Shown here: positions 10,557-20,580 of the stretch, one piece after another
Layout: each line of letters starts with the position of its first letter
Numbering within the stretch: position 1 is the stretch's first letter
Source of the DNA: Aradus depressus
Lineage: Eukaryota; Arthropoda; Insecta; Hemiptera; Aradidae
Direction: 5' to 3'
Length of the DNA stretch: 64,000 nt
Assembly: GCA_963662175.1 (NCBI GenBank)
Contig: OY759214.1
Coordinates: 98,418,115 to 98,482,114 of the forward strand
Program-made: the position numbers and the translations under genes
The notes under the pieces: generated by a model
Databases searched by the model: none
Told to the model about the DNA's origin: nothing
What the model saw: the letters and a program-made list of their open reading frames with translations, nothing else

Positions 10557-11498
10557 CAGTGGAGTCCCGATAGTCCGAAATGATCGGGACCGGACCTATT
10601 TCGGAGTAACGAAAATTTCGGATTAAGCGAATTTATTACCAAAATGTACATAATTATGAAATACAACGTGTAATTACATAAATTGGTACAGGATATAGTG
10701 ATAAACATAGTAAAGCGCTAAAATATGGTACAATACAGTATAAGTACGATAATTATTGTATGGTTGGCAACCCTTGAAGGGGTTTTCAAGATGATAACTA
10801 TTAAAGATCTTATTTATTGGGTAGCGGACGCATGGAAATCTACGAGGGAACACTTGTTGCAAAAGTCCTGGAGTAAACTTTGGCCAAGCATAACATTTGA
10901 AGAAATCTCAAGCCAAAATGCAGACAACAACAATGTTGTACAAATTCTGGAGCTGTTACAAAATATTCCTGGCTGTGAAGATGCAATTGAAAATGATGTT
11001 ACTGAGTGGTTACAAGCTGACGATAACGATCATGAAATTTTAAACGATGAGCAGATGGTTGAAATGGTTTTGAAAGAACCGGAGAACATCTGAGACGAGA
11101 GTGAAGGAAGGAGTGAAGCAGACGACGACAGCGAGCAGAAGGTATTCCACTCGGATGTAGCTCTACGCTACGTGGAACAACAGTCCACCTCGACCCCAGC
11201 AGACACCTTGTTCCTAAGGCGTTGGCGTAATTTTGCTTCAAAAGAGAGGCCTTCTTCTCTTCGACAAAAAAATATAACAGACTTTTTTAAACGAATACTA
11301 TAATACTATAAGTAACATTGTTCTGTTTTGTTTATTCTGTCCATCTTTGAAACGTACTGTAATTTTTAGTATGTATATAAATACATTTTGTATTAAATTT
11401 TTATTTCTTAGTTATTTTTCCCCTAAAATATCCTATTTTCGGTTTCGGATTAAGCGGACTTTCGGATTACCGAAGTTCGGATTATCGGGACTCCACTT
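10557..11498 (+). mobile_element. Deleted pogo/Tigger-type DNA transposon
   Basis: Ends CAGTGGAGTCCCGATAGTCC and inverted AATCCGAA...CGGGACTCCACTT form imperfect TIRs with repeated TCGGATTA motifs just inside. TA flanks the element at 10555-10556 and 11499-11500. At 942 bp it keeps only the C-terminal part of its transposase. TIR sequence, TA target and the coding remnant all agree on the Tigger group. Confidence 0.9.
10725..11303 (+). pseudogene. Tigger/Jerky-type transposase C-terminus with one in-frame stop
   Basis: The open frame has Tigger-like text from about 10788 (ITIKDLIYWVADAWKS, then SWSKLWPSI), the helical region after the DDE domain. A TGA at 11091-11093 interrupts it, yet the same frame stays open for another 69 codons, through an acidic stretch (DESEGRSEADDDSEQ) to QKNITDFFKRIL and TAA at 11301-11303. 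The TGA could be a C-to-T change of a CGA codon. QKNITDFF fits the PCNA-binding PIP box (Q..I..FF), a known feature of pogo-family transposases. The catalytic domain is absent, so the product is not an active transposase. The first 20 codons before 10788 are probably not native. Confidence 0.85.
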
Positions 11499-11500
11499 TA

Positions 11501-11699
11501 CCTATTAATAATATCAATATGGAAACATTGAAAAATATTCAAGTGGAAATTATGTTTATTCATTTTAGTAAATTTTTACTTAGTTTTTTAAAGCTCAAAG
11601 TCTTAGTTTCAAATATATCATTCGTAACATAATTATAATTATAGATGCATCGAGGTTGTCAATAGTGCATCACTATTCAATATTCAACTTTTCGATATA
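11501..11699. other. AT-rich spacer
   Basis: Nothing recognised. Confidence 0.4.
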
Positions 11700-11960
11700 T
11701 TATTTCCCCAGCTCTACAAAGTATTAGGCAAGTTATGTAATCGGTCGGAAATATTATTATTCCCAATAGAATAAATATATTGATACGAAATTTTATAGGT
11801 TCACCCTGAACACAATAAGTACGACATCTATTGATTTAGAGTCAAATCTGCCAAAAGAGTGAGAATAAGGGAGAATTCCGGAAGTCTTAATACAAAAACC
11901 TGATTCAATATCTGTATATAGATTGTGAATCGGCCAATATGTTCCCAAGTGAGGCTCTGA
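11700..11960 (+). repeat. RepC copy, 5' part
   Basis: Starts with a worn hairpin end (CAGCTCTACAAAGTATTAGG), then AAGTTATGTAATCGGTCGG and ATTGATACGAAATTTTATAG. Confidence 0.65.
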
Positions 11961-11999
11961 GTCTTCTGTCACTCTGAAAAAAGTCGCCCGTAAAGTTAT

Positions 12000-12051
12000 T
12001 GTGACTCATGCCCAGGCTTTAACTGTAAGGTCGTATCGCCTACTACCGGAA
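12000..12051 (-). mobile_element. SINE-A 3' tip fragment
   Basis: GTGACTCATGCCCAGGCTTT and TCGTATCGCCTACTACC only. Confidence 0.75.
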
Positions 12052-12671
12052 CACTATTTCGTATCGTATATTGCATATTCTTATTGTTGTTTAACGTTGC
12101 ATCGAAATGGCTACATTTTTGTTTAAATGTTGGCACAAGTGAGGTCATTCGCCTAATGGGGGCGCTTTCAATGCTGCTGACGCTCCTGATTGGTTTGACT
12201 GTCAGAGCTAGGGCTGTTTAGAGGGAGATCGTAAACGTGTAACTCGGGGAATATCATTAAATTCAAAGATTGAATGACACACAAAAGTATAATAACTGGA
12301 AGTAAGTTCTAGCAAATAAAGATTTCAAAAGTTTAGAAGGAGAGCAGAAACTTACGTTTAGTCTAGAAAAAAACATTAATGCAGCAATGTGAGTAGAGAG
12401 GCTTTAACCAGATACGATGATAGACAACTATAAGTTTTTCTTGGTTGGTCTTAACTAAATAGTCGAAGAAGGAATATAGAATATAGGTGGTCTTTGTAGC
12501 ACCGATTCCTTATATTTTATGAAAAACAAATTAATAGAGGGAAGCCTCTACCGAAGAGATACTTCATCTCGGAATTTGAGGCTACATCCCGACTCACACT
12601 TAAGTTTCCGCTCTCCCTCTAAACCTTCCATATCTTTATTTGGTGGACTCTTACAATCTGTTTAATGAGGA
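12052..12671. other. Spacer with a short GC-richer patch
   Basis: 12140-12240 is richer in GC (GGGGGCGCTTTCAATGCTGC) but has no ORF or clear promoter. The rest is unremarkable. Confidence 0.35.
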
Positions 12672-12809
12672 AATATTTTTTTTTTTTTTTTTTTTTATTT
12701 ATATATTTACAACGGCATAATAACATTTGCCATTAGCAATTGTGATAAATAGAGCAGTGTCAGGTGCGTGGCTGTACTGCTGAGGTACGTGACCGAAGAG
12801 GAGTCCAGG

Positions 12810-15518
12810 CTAGTCCTGGAGCAGGTCCCTCTGCCATATCCGCTTGAGGCGTCGTGGTGGATTTGTGGGGAGAATGTTTGTAGATAATTCTTGTATAAGT
12901 GGATTGGCGTGATGATGGAGTTTGTCGTGAAAATTTTGATATCGTGTCTTGATAACAGAAGGTACAAATGGGATATTGAGGTCATTATGTAATGTGAGGT
13001 TGGAAACGTAAAATGGTGCATTGGCAATGTGGCGTAGTATGATGGATTGTATTGACTGAAGGCGTTGTATGTTTGATTTTTTGGCTGATCCCCATATCTC
13101 GATGCCGTAAGTCCAGATGGGTTTTAGTATAGTGTTGTAAATGTGAAGTTTGTTTTCAAGCGATAATGTCGATCGTCGTCCGATGATGGATTTCAGTCGT
13201 CCAAATCGTCTTTTGAGGTCTGTGCGTTTCAGTCTGATATGAGTTGTCCAAGTTAAACGTCTGTCTAAATGAAGTCCTAGATATCGTACAGTGTCGGATG
13301 CAGGAATGGGCTGGTTGTTAATGTAAACTGGTGGACAAGTGTTGTGTCTGAGGGTAAATGTGGTTTGCAGAGATTTGTCTCCATTAATTTTTATTCTCCA
13401 TTTGTTGGCCCGATCTGTTAGCTGGTGTAAATGTTCCTGTAAGTGTGAGCTTGCTTGTGTTGGGTCTGAGTGTGTTGAGAGAATGGCTGTGTCGTCTGCG
13501 TACGTAGCGAGTAGTGTGTTTTCGTGTTGTGGAATGTGTGATGTGTAGAGAGAGAAGAGTAGGGGACTGAGGGAACTTCCTTGGGGGACTCCAGCTTTGA
13601 CCTCCAAAAAATGCGATGAAAAAGATCCCTCAGACACCCTAAAGTTTCTGTTCTCTAAGAATGACGTAAGTATTAAATAATATGTGAGAGGAATGTGAGT
13701 TTTAAGTGTGTATAGCAAGCCTGGGTGCCAGACACGATCAAACGCTTTTTCAATGTCCAGAAATACGCCTGTGCAAAACTCTTTTCTTTCAAAGCTGGTG
13801 GCGATGTAATCGACCAAACGATGGCACTGGTGTATTGTCGAATGTCTTTGTCGAAAGCCAAATTGATGGTCTGGGAGAAGGTTGTCTTGTGCAGTGATGT
13901 AGGTTAGTCTGTCCAGTAGAAGTCTCTCTAGTGGTTTGGATATCACAGGAAGCAGACTTATAGGACGGTATGACGAGGCCTGGTCTGGGGTTTTCCCTGG
14001 TTTGAGAATCATCCTTACTACTGACATCTTCCAGACAAGGGGATAGTAACATAGTCGTAGTACTGAGTTGTATAGGTTCGTCAAGTAAATTAGTCCTTTT
14101 CTCGGTAGCTGTCTTAGTATCTCAGCGGTTATCAGATCATGACCTGGAGATTTGCGTAAAGGGAGTTGTTTGATTGTCAGTTCAACTTCATTGGGATTGA
14201 ATGCCTTTGGTGGGGGGGTTAGCTGAAGAGGGGTGGTAAGTTGTGTCAGTACTCGGTCTGTGTGTTGGTCGTCTCCTATGTCCTCGTGGGGAGTGAATAC
14301 TTTGGAAAGATAATCAGCGTAGAGGTCTGCCTTCTCCTGGTCTGACCTAGTCCAAGCCCCGTCATCCTGCCGAAGGGGGTGTGATACCCGAGCATTGCCA
14401 AGAAGCCGCTTCGTCGCTGTCCAAAGTGAGTTATCTCGAGCCGCCAGAGTCGAGATATATGTCTCATGTCTGTACTGTTTTAGTTTGGAAAGTTCTGTAG
14501 AGAGGGTTCGCCGGAGTTGATTGTATGTCTGTCTATCGGAAGGGTACCTCGATCTTTGCCAGCGAGACCTGGCCGCTCTTTTCTCTCTTATCATCTGCAG
14601 GATGTGTGGTGGGAGGGATATGTTGTTGTGTGAGCGTCTTGGTCTGGGTGGTCGGCAGGATTTTGTGACAGCTTCTTGAATCCAAGTTGTGAATTTACCT
14701 GCTGCGTCTTCAAGTTCGTCTCGTGTCCGTATGGTACTGTTTAAGTTTATTTTGTCCTCCAGTTCTCCTCTGAAACAGTCCCAGTTTATTGGTCCTGTTA
14801 TTAGTGATGGCCTCTGAGGCCGGGCCAGGGGTTTGGAGCCTAGTTCAAGTAAAACTGGGGAGTGGTCTGATGATAAGTCGTCTAAGGCAGTCACAGAAGT
14901 ATGAGATGCGTTTATATGGGATGTAATAAAATAGTCGAGTAAGTCAGGGGATTTAGTGATGGATGTGGGCCAATACGTTGGTTGTCTTGGGGCTATGATG
15001 TCATAACGGGAAGAATTTAGTAGTCCAAGTAGTCTCCGTCCTCTAGTGTTGGTCGTGCGGCACCCAAAATGCACATGTTTGGCGTTCAGATCGCCACCAG
15101 CTATGAATCGTGAACCCAGGCCTTGGAGGAATGTGGTCATGTCGTGTTGTGTCAGTGCCTTGTTGGGTGGGCTGTAAGCTGAACAGATTGTTAATGGGCT
15201 GGAGTTGCAATTAATAGAGACTGTTGTGTATTGAAGTGACATGGTAGGTGTTTGTGGTATGACGGTGTGCTGGATGCTGTTATGTATGAGGATGAGGCTG
15301 CCGCCATGTGCTGTTCCGTCAGGATGGTCTGTTCTGTATGTTACGTAGTCCATGATGTGAAAGTATAGTTTGGAAGTCAAATGTGTCTCAGTAATTAGTG
15401 CTATATCAATTTTTTTGTCGTTAAGAAGTATTTCCAGTTCATGTTCATGGGAGATCAGCCCATTGGCATTCCACAGTAGGAGTTTTAGTTTGTTATTTGT
15501 GTGTATTGTGTGAATCAT
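12810..15518 (-). CDS. Jockey-type ORF2: endonuclease and reverse transcriptase, intact
   Basis: A 902-residue open frame without stops or frameshifts. Residues 1-230 are an apurinic-like endonuclease: WNANGL at 16-21, the catalytic ITETHL at 42-47, GGDLNAKH at 141-148 and SDHSP at 217-221. Residues about 440-760 are the reverse transcriptase: SPGHD at 457-461, SYRPISLLP at 516-524, FLDIEKAFDRVW at 586-597, GVPQGSSLSP at 643-652 and the catalytic YADD at 673-676. There is no RNase H domain, and the end (RRLKRIWQRDLLQD) is typical of the family. It nicks DNA and copies the element RNA at the break. Its ATG at 15516-15518 overlaps the ORF1 stop as ATGA, so it is probably translated by reinitiation or coupling. 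Family assignment to Jockey rests on domain order and phrase similarity. With ORF1 and the promoter lost, this copy is unlikely to move by itself. Confidence 0.95.
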   Translation of the reverse strand: MIHTIHTNNKLKLLLWNANGLISHEHELEILLNDKKIDIALITETHLTSKLYFHIMDYVTYRTDHPDGTAHGGSLILIHNSIQHTVIPQTPTMSLQYTTVSINCNSSPLTICSAYSPPNKALTQHDMTTFLQGLGSRFIAGGDLNAKHVHFGCRTTNTRGRRLLGLLNSSRYDIIAPRQPTYWPTSITKSPDLLDYFITSHINASHTSVTALDDLSSDHSPVLLELGSKPLARPQRPSLITGPINWDCFRGELEDKINLNSTIRTRDELEDAAGKFTTWIQEAVTKSCRPPRPRRSHNNISLPPHILQMIREKRAARSRWQRSRYPSDRQTYNQLRRTLSTELSKLKQYRHETYISTLAARDNSLWTATKRLLGNARVSHPLRQDDGAWTRSDQEKADLYADYLSKVFTPHEDIGDDQHTDRVLTQLTTPLQLTPPPKAFNPNEVELTIKQLPLRKSPGHDLITAEILRQLPRKGLIYLTNLYNSVLRLCYYPLVWKMSVVRMILKPGKTPDQASSYRPISLLPVISKPLERLLLDRLTYITAQDNLLPDHQFGFRQRHSTIHQCHRLVDYIATSFERKEFCTGVFLDIEKAFDRVWHPGLLYTLKTHIPLTYYLILTSFLENRNFRVSEGSFSSHFLEVKAGVPQGSSLSPLLFSLYTSHIPQHENTLLATYADDTAILSTHSDPTQASSHLQEHLHQLTDRANKWRIKINGDKSLQTTFTLRHNTCPPVYINNQPIPASDTVRYLGLHLDRRLTWTTHIRLKRTDLKRRFGRLKSIIGRRSTLSLENKLHIYNTILKPIWTYGIEIWGSAKKSNIQRLQSIQSIILRHIANAPFYVSNLTLHNDLNIPFVPSVIKTRYQNFHDKLHHHANPLIQELSTNILPTNPPRRLKRIWQRDLLQD

Positions 15519-15735
15519 TTTGATAGTTTTGGAATGAGCTCTGAAACAAGTGTTGTGAGGAGGGTGATGAGGGGTGTGATGACAGATTTGAAATCAGCGA
15601 GAAGTGAGGTGAGCGTGTTGGCGATGTCGATACTACCTGAAGCAGGCATGGGAGGGGGGAATTGAGGAAATATGGATGCGAAAAATGTACTTTGGCCGAA
15701 CTCCAACTGTATGAGAGCAATTTTACAAACAATAA
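15515..15735 (-). CDS. Jockey ORF1 (gag-like), C-terminal fragment
   Basis: The last ~73 codons of the RNA-binding gag-like protein: KIALIQLEFGQSTFF, then SIFPQFPPPMPASG and a hydrophobic heptad-like end (LLADFKSV, LITLLTTLVSELIPKLSK). The frame is open upstream to the truncation point, so no native start is present. The TGA stop at 15515-15517 overlaps the ORF2 ATG. The zinc-knuckle part is missing. Confidence 0.75.
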
Positions 15736-15739
15736 ATAA

Positions 15740-16170
15740 AAAAAAGTTTCTATCGGTGAATCAACAGCTATATACTTCCCCAGCACGAAATAATCAACTA
15801 AGTGTACGCTCTCCGCTCAGAACCAATCGATCTGACTAAAAATCAACATTTGACTTACAAAGGGAGTTCTAAATCCTCATATTAGATTTTGTGTTGATAA
15901 ATTAGTTACATCGACAGTTATTAGGATTTTTGAATAGAGCCCCTCCTCTGATACTGCCTTTCCTTCGGTCGATTTGACTGAAAATTCATAGATGTCGTCC
16001 TTGTGGGTTTTTAAATATAAAATTTCATGTCGATGCATTCATTCTAATGGAAAGTTATCGTGTTCACAGACACACACAGAAGACATAGGAATATTGTTTT
16101 GTTGAAAATCATGAAATTCCTGTAAAAACTCAACATCGAATTTCCGACCGATGACATAACTCCCTTAGCT
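15740..16170 (-). repeat. RepC copy
   Basis: Minus-strand RepC from the CGGTGAATC end (TATCGGTGAATCAACAGC) through TTTGACTGAAAATTCATAG to CGACCGATGACATAACTCCC. Confidence 0.7.
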
Positions 16171-16702
16171 GAGGAAGTAGCATACTTATGAAGGAAAGGT
16201 CAAAATTGGCGTGACCAGCCTCGGACCTTTCATTCCTTGTAAGCAATGTAAAACTGTATACCTTGTATTTAATAGATGTCCCTGAGAAAAAAGTAGTTGA
16301 GAAGAAAGACAAAGTCGAAGTAGTACTTCAAGTGAAATCAATAAGTCCTTGAAGTGATCTGGAGACTGTGTAGGAAGATAGGAAGTGTTCTGCAACAGAC
16401 ATTGGTAGTGGTGCAGTATATCGGTCAAGGTGGACACTGAGATCAGCCATGAATCACACCTCGGAGCAGGACAATACGTGTATACAGCAGACCAACAGTC
16501 AGGCAGTGCAATACGAGCACAATGGGATCCAGTTCATAGTTTCACATCGGGCTGGGCCAGACATAGTTGGCGACTCACCGAATTAAGTGTTCCCTCTCTC
16601 TCTAAAATCAATAAGACTGTTTGGGATAAAAAAAATCAATAGTTGACTTACAGATTGGGATCCTCATGGTGTATTAAGTTTAAATATAAAACTTCATGTA
16701 TG
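16171..16702. other. Spacer with RepC fragment at its end
   Basis: 16585-16700 is a minus-strand RepC piece (CTCTCTCTAAAATCAATAAG, TTAAATATAAAACTTCATG). The rest shows overlapping short ORFs on both strands with no recognisable content. Confidence 0.4.
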
Positions 16703-16799
16703 GGAGGTTGGCATGCTAACCTCTCGCCTATGAGCTAAAGATAGCGGGTTCGAAACCCGGCCGATGCCCTTTAGTTTATTTCATCTGGGAAGTAAAAAA

Positions 16800-17425
16800 A
16801 ATATTAAGGCGTAGTCAAGGTCCACGCCGTAGATTTTCCGTGAAAACGTCGGGATAAAATCATTTTTCATTTTCTTTTCGATGCTGCCGTAACTCTTGCA
16901 TTTGCTCGACACTAGACTTTTTAGGTTTTTTAAATTCCTTTTGATGCGAGCTTTCCTCTGATTTGCATTTTCTATAATTCCGCGCATATTTACGATTCAT
17001 ATGAGACGACATCTTTCCTTTTTTTGCAATTTTCAAATTAATACCGATTTTTACATATATTTCGGCGAATATTTTTATTGTTTCACTTTGAGTCCTAGTA
17101 GTGCTTCTCAAGCTCTTTACAATGACACCCGAATCAAAGTCCTATCTAAACGCGTTATCACGCTACACTAATTTCCAATTTGACACAACGCTAATTCGCA
17201 ACAATCATCCGCCGGCGCCCGCACTAGCCCGATAACGTCACAGGCAAAACAAACACTGCACAACAAACACATACAGACATGCTCCATCTATTGTGACCTT
17301 AACCGTTGTTATTGCATTATTAGTCTCGTAGTTATTATCGATTGAAATCTGACGGTAATTTATAACACAAGAAAGTTTGACCGGCTATCACCGTGCTTAA
17401 CGAGCGAATAAACGTTTTCACGTCA
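16800..17425. mobile_element. Unclassified insertion inside SINE-A
   Basis: Both borders are fixed by the split SINE. Near the left border the text reads CCGTGAAAACGTC and near the right border, inverted, GACGTGAAAACGT, so short inverted ends are likely. Sequence at 17200-17240 is unusually GC-rich (CGCCGGCGCCCGCACTAGCC) and may be the promoter end for the minus-strand ORF. SINE sequence seems to be repeated at both borders (CTTAAG, CACGCC), which would imply a target duplication, but the left border is worn. Confidence 0.55.
16860..17111 (-). CDS. Short basic peptide of the insertion, unknown
   Basis: An 83-codon minus-strand frame. The part after residue 34 (MSSHMNRKYARNYRKCKSEE, then KKPKKSSVEQMQELRQHRKE) is highly basic and probably helical, of the kind seen at the N-terminus of some transposon proteins with R..Y...YR patterns. 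It has no catalytic motif. It is likely a remnant of the inserted element and not a host gene. Confidence 0.35.
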   Translation of the reverse strand: MRSTTRTQSETIKIFAEIYVKIGINLKIAKKGKMSSHMNRKYARNYRKCKSEESSHQKEFKKPKKSSVEQMQELRQHRKENEK

Positions 17426-17695
17426 ATAAACTTAAGCACGCCATCCTTCGGATGGGACGTTTAGCGATAGTCCCGAGCCTGTACGATGTCAGGTACTCCT
17501 TTTACCCTAAGTGAATACCACAAGACAATTTACCCTATGAAGACATTTACCCTAAGTGAATAAATCTAGGTAGACAAAATTTAGCACTCCCGTTGTAGAG
17601 TCGGGGCTCATGTCCATTAGAGAGACAAAAGAGGGCTCTGGTAGTAGGCGATATGACCTAATAGTTAAAGCATGAGTCACAGTAACTAACTCAAA

Positions 17696-17790
17696 CTTAT
17701 TTTTTAAATATTGTCTATTCTACAAAAAGTGTACATAACATATTATGTAGGTACTATCGGTTTTGGAATTACACCATCATCAGGTTTAGA
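17696..17790. repeat. RepD half unit
   Basis: AATATTGTCTATTCTAC, then ACTATCGGTTTTGGAATTAC and ACCATCATCAGG match one arm of RepD. Confidence 0.65.
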
Positions 17791-17814
17791 TGGTTGATTT
17801 ATTTATTCAACTTT

Positions 17815-17965
17815 GATTATTTTTTTATTTACAAATAGATATTTACAACTGTATACAAACAAATACAATAAGCAAATGTCCTAATAGAGAGATAATGGCA
17901 ATGTCAAAATGTCAAGAGGGGAGAAATCACCCAATGGGGACACTCCATATAATTTACTCAACTAA
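17815..17965 (-). pseudogene. Jockey 3' UTR fragment
   Basis: The reverse complement of the 3' UTR at 700-829: AATAGAGAGATAATGGCAAT and GTCAAGAGGGGAGAAATCAC are shared. The A tail lies at 17815-17835. Confidence 0.75.
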
Positions 17966-18249
17966 AATAAGAAAAAGAAATTGTCTCATATTAAGTGTAT
18001 TATAAAATGTAGCGATAATTTTGTCCTGAGAGAAATCACCCATTCATGAAAACTTCATGTACACATAAAATCCGAAATTTTTTTTTTTTATATAATCTTA
18101 AACTAACATTTTTGTTCGTTAAGGGGCATACGGTATCTTGAATGTTTTGTAAATTGTTCACTTTATCCACAGAATAGTATAATATAATAAAAAATAACAT
18201 AGGTTGAACAAAAATGCTATAACACTGGAACACACCAAAGTTTTTTACT

Positions 18250-18570
18250 TTCTTATACTATAGGTAATCGTGCGAAAATCCGATATCGACGTTTCAATCG
18301 ATTTTCACGTCCCTGAATCATTTTGACCATTTTTTGCGATGTTTATATTTGATTGGAAAGTTGAGAGCACTTTACCACACAAAAACTATTGTAGCTAGGA
18401 ACCTGAAATTTGGAATGAAGATGTCACGTGACCTGATTAGATTTTGACAAAAATTAAGAACACTTTACTTCAGGGCCTAAGTACATTTTACAAGATAACC
18501 GCTTATATTTATGACATAATCAAAAATCATATGTCGCAGTTCATCCGGTTTTTGAGACAAATGCCGAAAA
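18250..18570 (+). repeat. RepE copy
   Basis: Shares CTGAAATTTGGAATGAAG-type, TAAGTACATTTTACAAGATA and CCGCTTATATTTAT text with 36110-36380 and 40180-40450. Non-coding. Confidence 0.65.
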
Positions 18571-18626
18571 CCGTCCTGAAGTTTTGTTACACACATATTT
18601 ATAGATGTTTCCATGATTTTTTAATA

Positions 18627-18983
18627 GGTTAGGTTAGGTTAGGTTAGGTTTTATGACTCATGCCCGGGCTTTAACTACGAGGTCATATCGCCTACTACCA
18701 GAGCGCTCTTTCGTCACTCTGGTGGACATGAGCCCGACTCTACTGTGGGAGTCCTAAATTTTGCCTACCCTAAATTTTTTATTCATCTAGGGTAGGGGTC
18801 TTTAACGAGTACCTGACATCGTACAGGCTCGGGACCATCGCTTAACGTCCCATCCGAAGGACGGCGTGCTTAAGTTTATTTTACCTCCCAGATAAAATAA
18901 ACTAAGGGCCTCGGTCGGGCTACGAACCCACGATCTTGAGCTCAGAAGTCAAGCACGCATACCACTGAGCTACCGGCGCCCTC
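18627..18983 (-). mobile_element. Full SINE-A with (TTAGG)n tail and 13-bp target duplication
   Basis: The flanks TGATTTTTTAATA at 18614-18626 and 18984-18996 are identical direct repeats. Between them lies a complete minus-strand SINE-A from the tRNA head near 18983 to the tail, which on the plus strand is four to five TTAGG units at 18627-18652. The TSD shows retrotransposition by LINE machinery. Confidence 0.93.
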
Positions 18984-18996
18984 TGATTTTTTAATA

Positions 18997-19525
18997 TATG
19001 AATAGAATAATTGGCCGGCACTTTTCCTCAATTTATCTTTTTCCTTGTATTTGTAACCAAATTATATAGATAATTTATCAGAAAGAATACAATTTTGACC
19101 CTCCCGTCCATACTTTTAGTTAAGAAAAAAAGATTCTCCATAAAAAAAAATAAGTGGCGTTTAAATTGAGGAAAGTACCAATTGTCCATAACTTATTCTA
19201 TTAGATTATTGAAAATTATTGCAAATTGTTAAATAAATTGAAAAAAGTTTCTATTGTTCTGATGTTGATTATAGATCATAGGGAATTAACCATAAATTAC
19301 GTAATGCAATTTGAATACCGCGCCCCCCTCTCCTCGACCTGTTACATAATTTATGGATGGCTCCATATCTCTTCCGAAGCGCATTAAGGTTATTATTTCT
19401 TTGTGACCGGTCAGCTAAAATTATAGTAATGGAAAGGAACACACCTGAATACGTAATATAGAAGCAGACGTCTGTCCGTTCATTAGAAATTCGAATAAGT
19501 TACATTTCTTTCAATACTTTTCTCA
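18997..19525. other. AT-rich spacer
   Basis: No gene or repeat that I can place. Confidence 0.4.
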
Positions 19526-19529
19526 TTAA

Positions 19530-20500
19530 CCCTCCGAATAACATGGGGTCGTTAATGACCCCAGTCTCGCTGAATTTCGATAAAAATATATTGAAAAACT
19601 TGAAGAAATTAATTGTGGCTCCGTGACTTTTCTTGCACAACTATATACTATCACCTCAATCTTCATGTCCACTGAATACTTCAATATCACTACTGTAATC
19701 ACGTAATGTTTCCTGAAAAATGTGGCTGGGGTCCCCGCGAGACCCCCATGGTATTCTGTGTGCCCTTTTGCTGAAAATGAAATCGGTGCGTAGTTTTGTA
19801 ATATTGCGTCACTTTGAGTCAATTTATGAAGTAGAAACACAGCTGTTTCAAGAAGTCATTCTCCGCTGTTTACTAACAAAATTCCCTGAAAAATCCATTC
19901 ATTCACAAACGACTGAGATGTTGCAGCGTTATTCGAGTTCCCCCGGTGTCCCATCGTATGTTGATAGACAAGGTAACATTTTATATTCCTTCAAGTTATT
20001 TCTACTGAAATCGTAGATATTATTGTCAAATACACGAACCAGAGAGCTGCCCGGAAAACAGAAAATCATAACAAAATACGAAGGGAGAGAAAAGAAGGTG
20101 GGATAATGTAAATGAGACCGATATATGCTTTTATTGGATTATTCATCTGCAGTGGAGCCACAAAAAGCAATCATGAACCAGTTTCTATGCTATGCAGTTC
20201 AGACTACCTGTTCCAGAGACAAATTTATGGAGCAACCATGTTAAGGACTCGCTTTTCCACCGTAGCAGCTTATCTCTCTTCATAATTGTCACTTTTCACA
20301 AATAAAATTTTGTTAGCAAGTATTATTAATTTAAATTTATTTCAAAGATGATATTCCTTTTCCTAGTTACCAATAGGTGTGAAAGTGTTGAAAGTGAACC
20401 ATTCAACTCATAAAACGTCACCTAGAACCAAAATTAAAAATGGGGTCTCGCAGACCCCCGTGGTATTCTATGTTCCAGCTGGACCGTGGTATTCAGAGGT
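19530..20500 (+). mobile_element. piggyBac-like element, deleted, with TTAA at both ends
   Basis: TTAA lies at 19526-19529 and 20501-20504. The ends CCCTCCGAATAACATGG and, inverted, ACCTCTGAATACCACGG agree at 13 of 17 positions. Sub-terminal GGGGTC/GACCCC repeats occur at both ends. The interior holds a piggyBac transposase remnant. Confidence 0.88.
20112..20285 (+). pseudogene. piggyBac-type transposase remnant
   Basis: A 57-codon frame from 20112 reads RPIYAFIGLFICSGATKSNH, then SSDYLFQRQIYGATM and RTRFSTVAAYL, ending in TAA. This matches the conserved N-terminal part of the PGBD/DDE_Tnp_1_7 domain (AFIGLL...AG..KSN, then F...MS..RF). The aspartate triad lies in deleted sequence. A 98-codon ORF at 19720-20016 is inside the same element but I recognise nothing in it. 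Confidence 0.8.
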
Positions 20501-20580
20501 TTAAGTTGACGAGTTAGAACACAAACTCTATATACATTTTTTTTTTTTTCAGATTTGAGAGAAATTTAATATAAAACAGT

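Larger units (their letters stand above)
12672..15735 (-). mobile_element. Jockey-type non-LTR retrotransposon, 5'-truncated
   Basis: Minus-strand element whose 3' end is an A tail (a T run of about 22 at 12673-12694 on the plus strand), preceded by a short 3' UTR, ORF2 and the end of ORF1. Truncation near 15735 removes most of ORF1 and the internal promoter; sequence beyond belongs to RepC. Truncation of the 5' end is usual for target-primed reverse transcription. Fragments of the same or sister families lie at 240-829, 17815-17965 and 63430-63870. Confidence 0.93.
16703..17690 (+). mobile_element. SINE-A copy split by an insertion
   Basis: The head is at 16703-16800 (B box GGGTTCGAAACCC at 16748-16760, then CCCTTTAGTTTATTTCATC), and the body resumes at about 17425 (ATAAACTTAAGCACGCC) and runs to GAGTCACAGTAACTAACT. 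About 620 bp of other sequence sits in the gap. Confidence 0.85.

Noticed and set aside
12707..15000. Small ORFs overlapping the Jockey ORF2 in other frames
   Set aside because: Shadows of the 902-codon ORF2.
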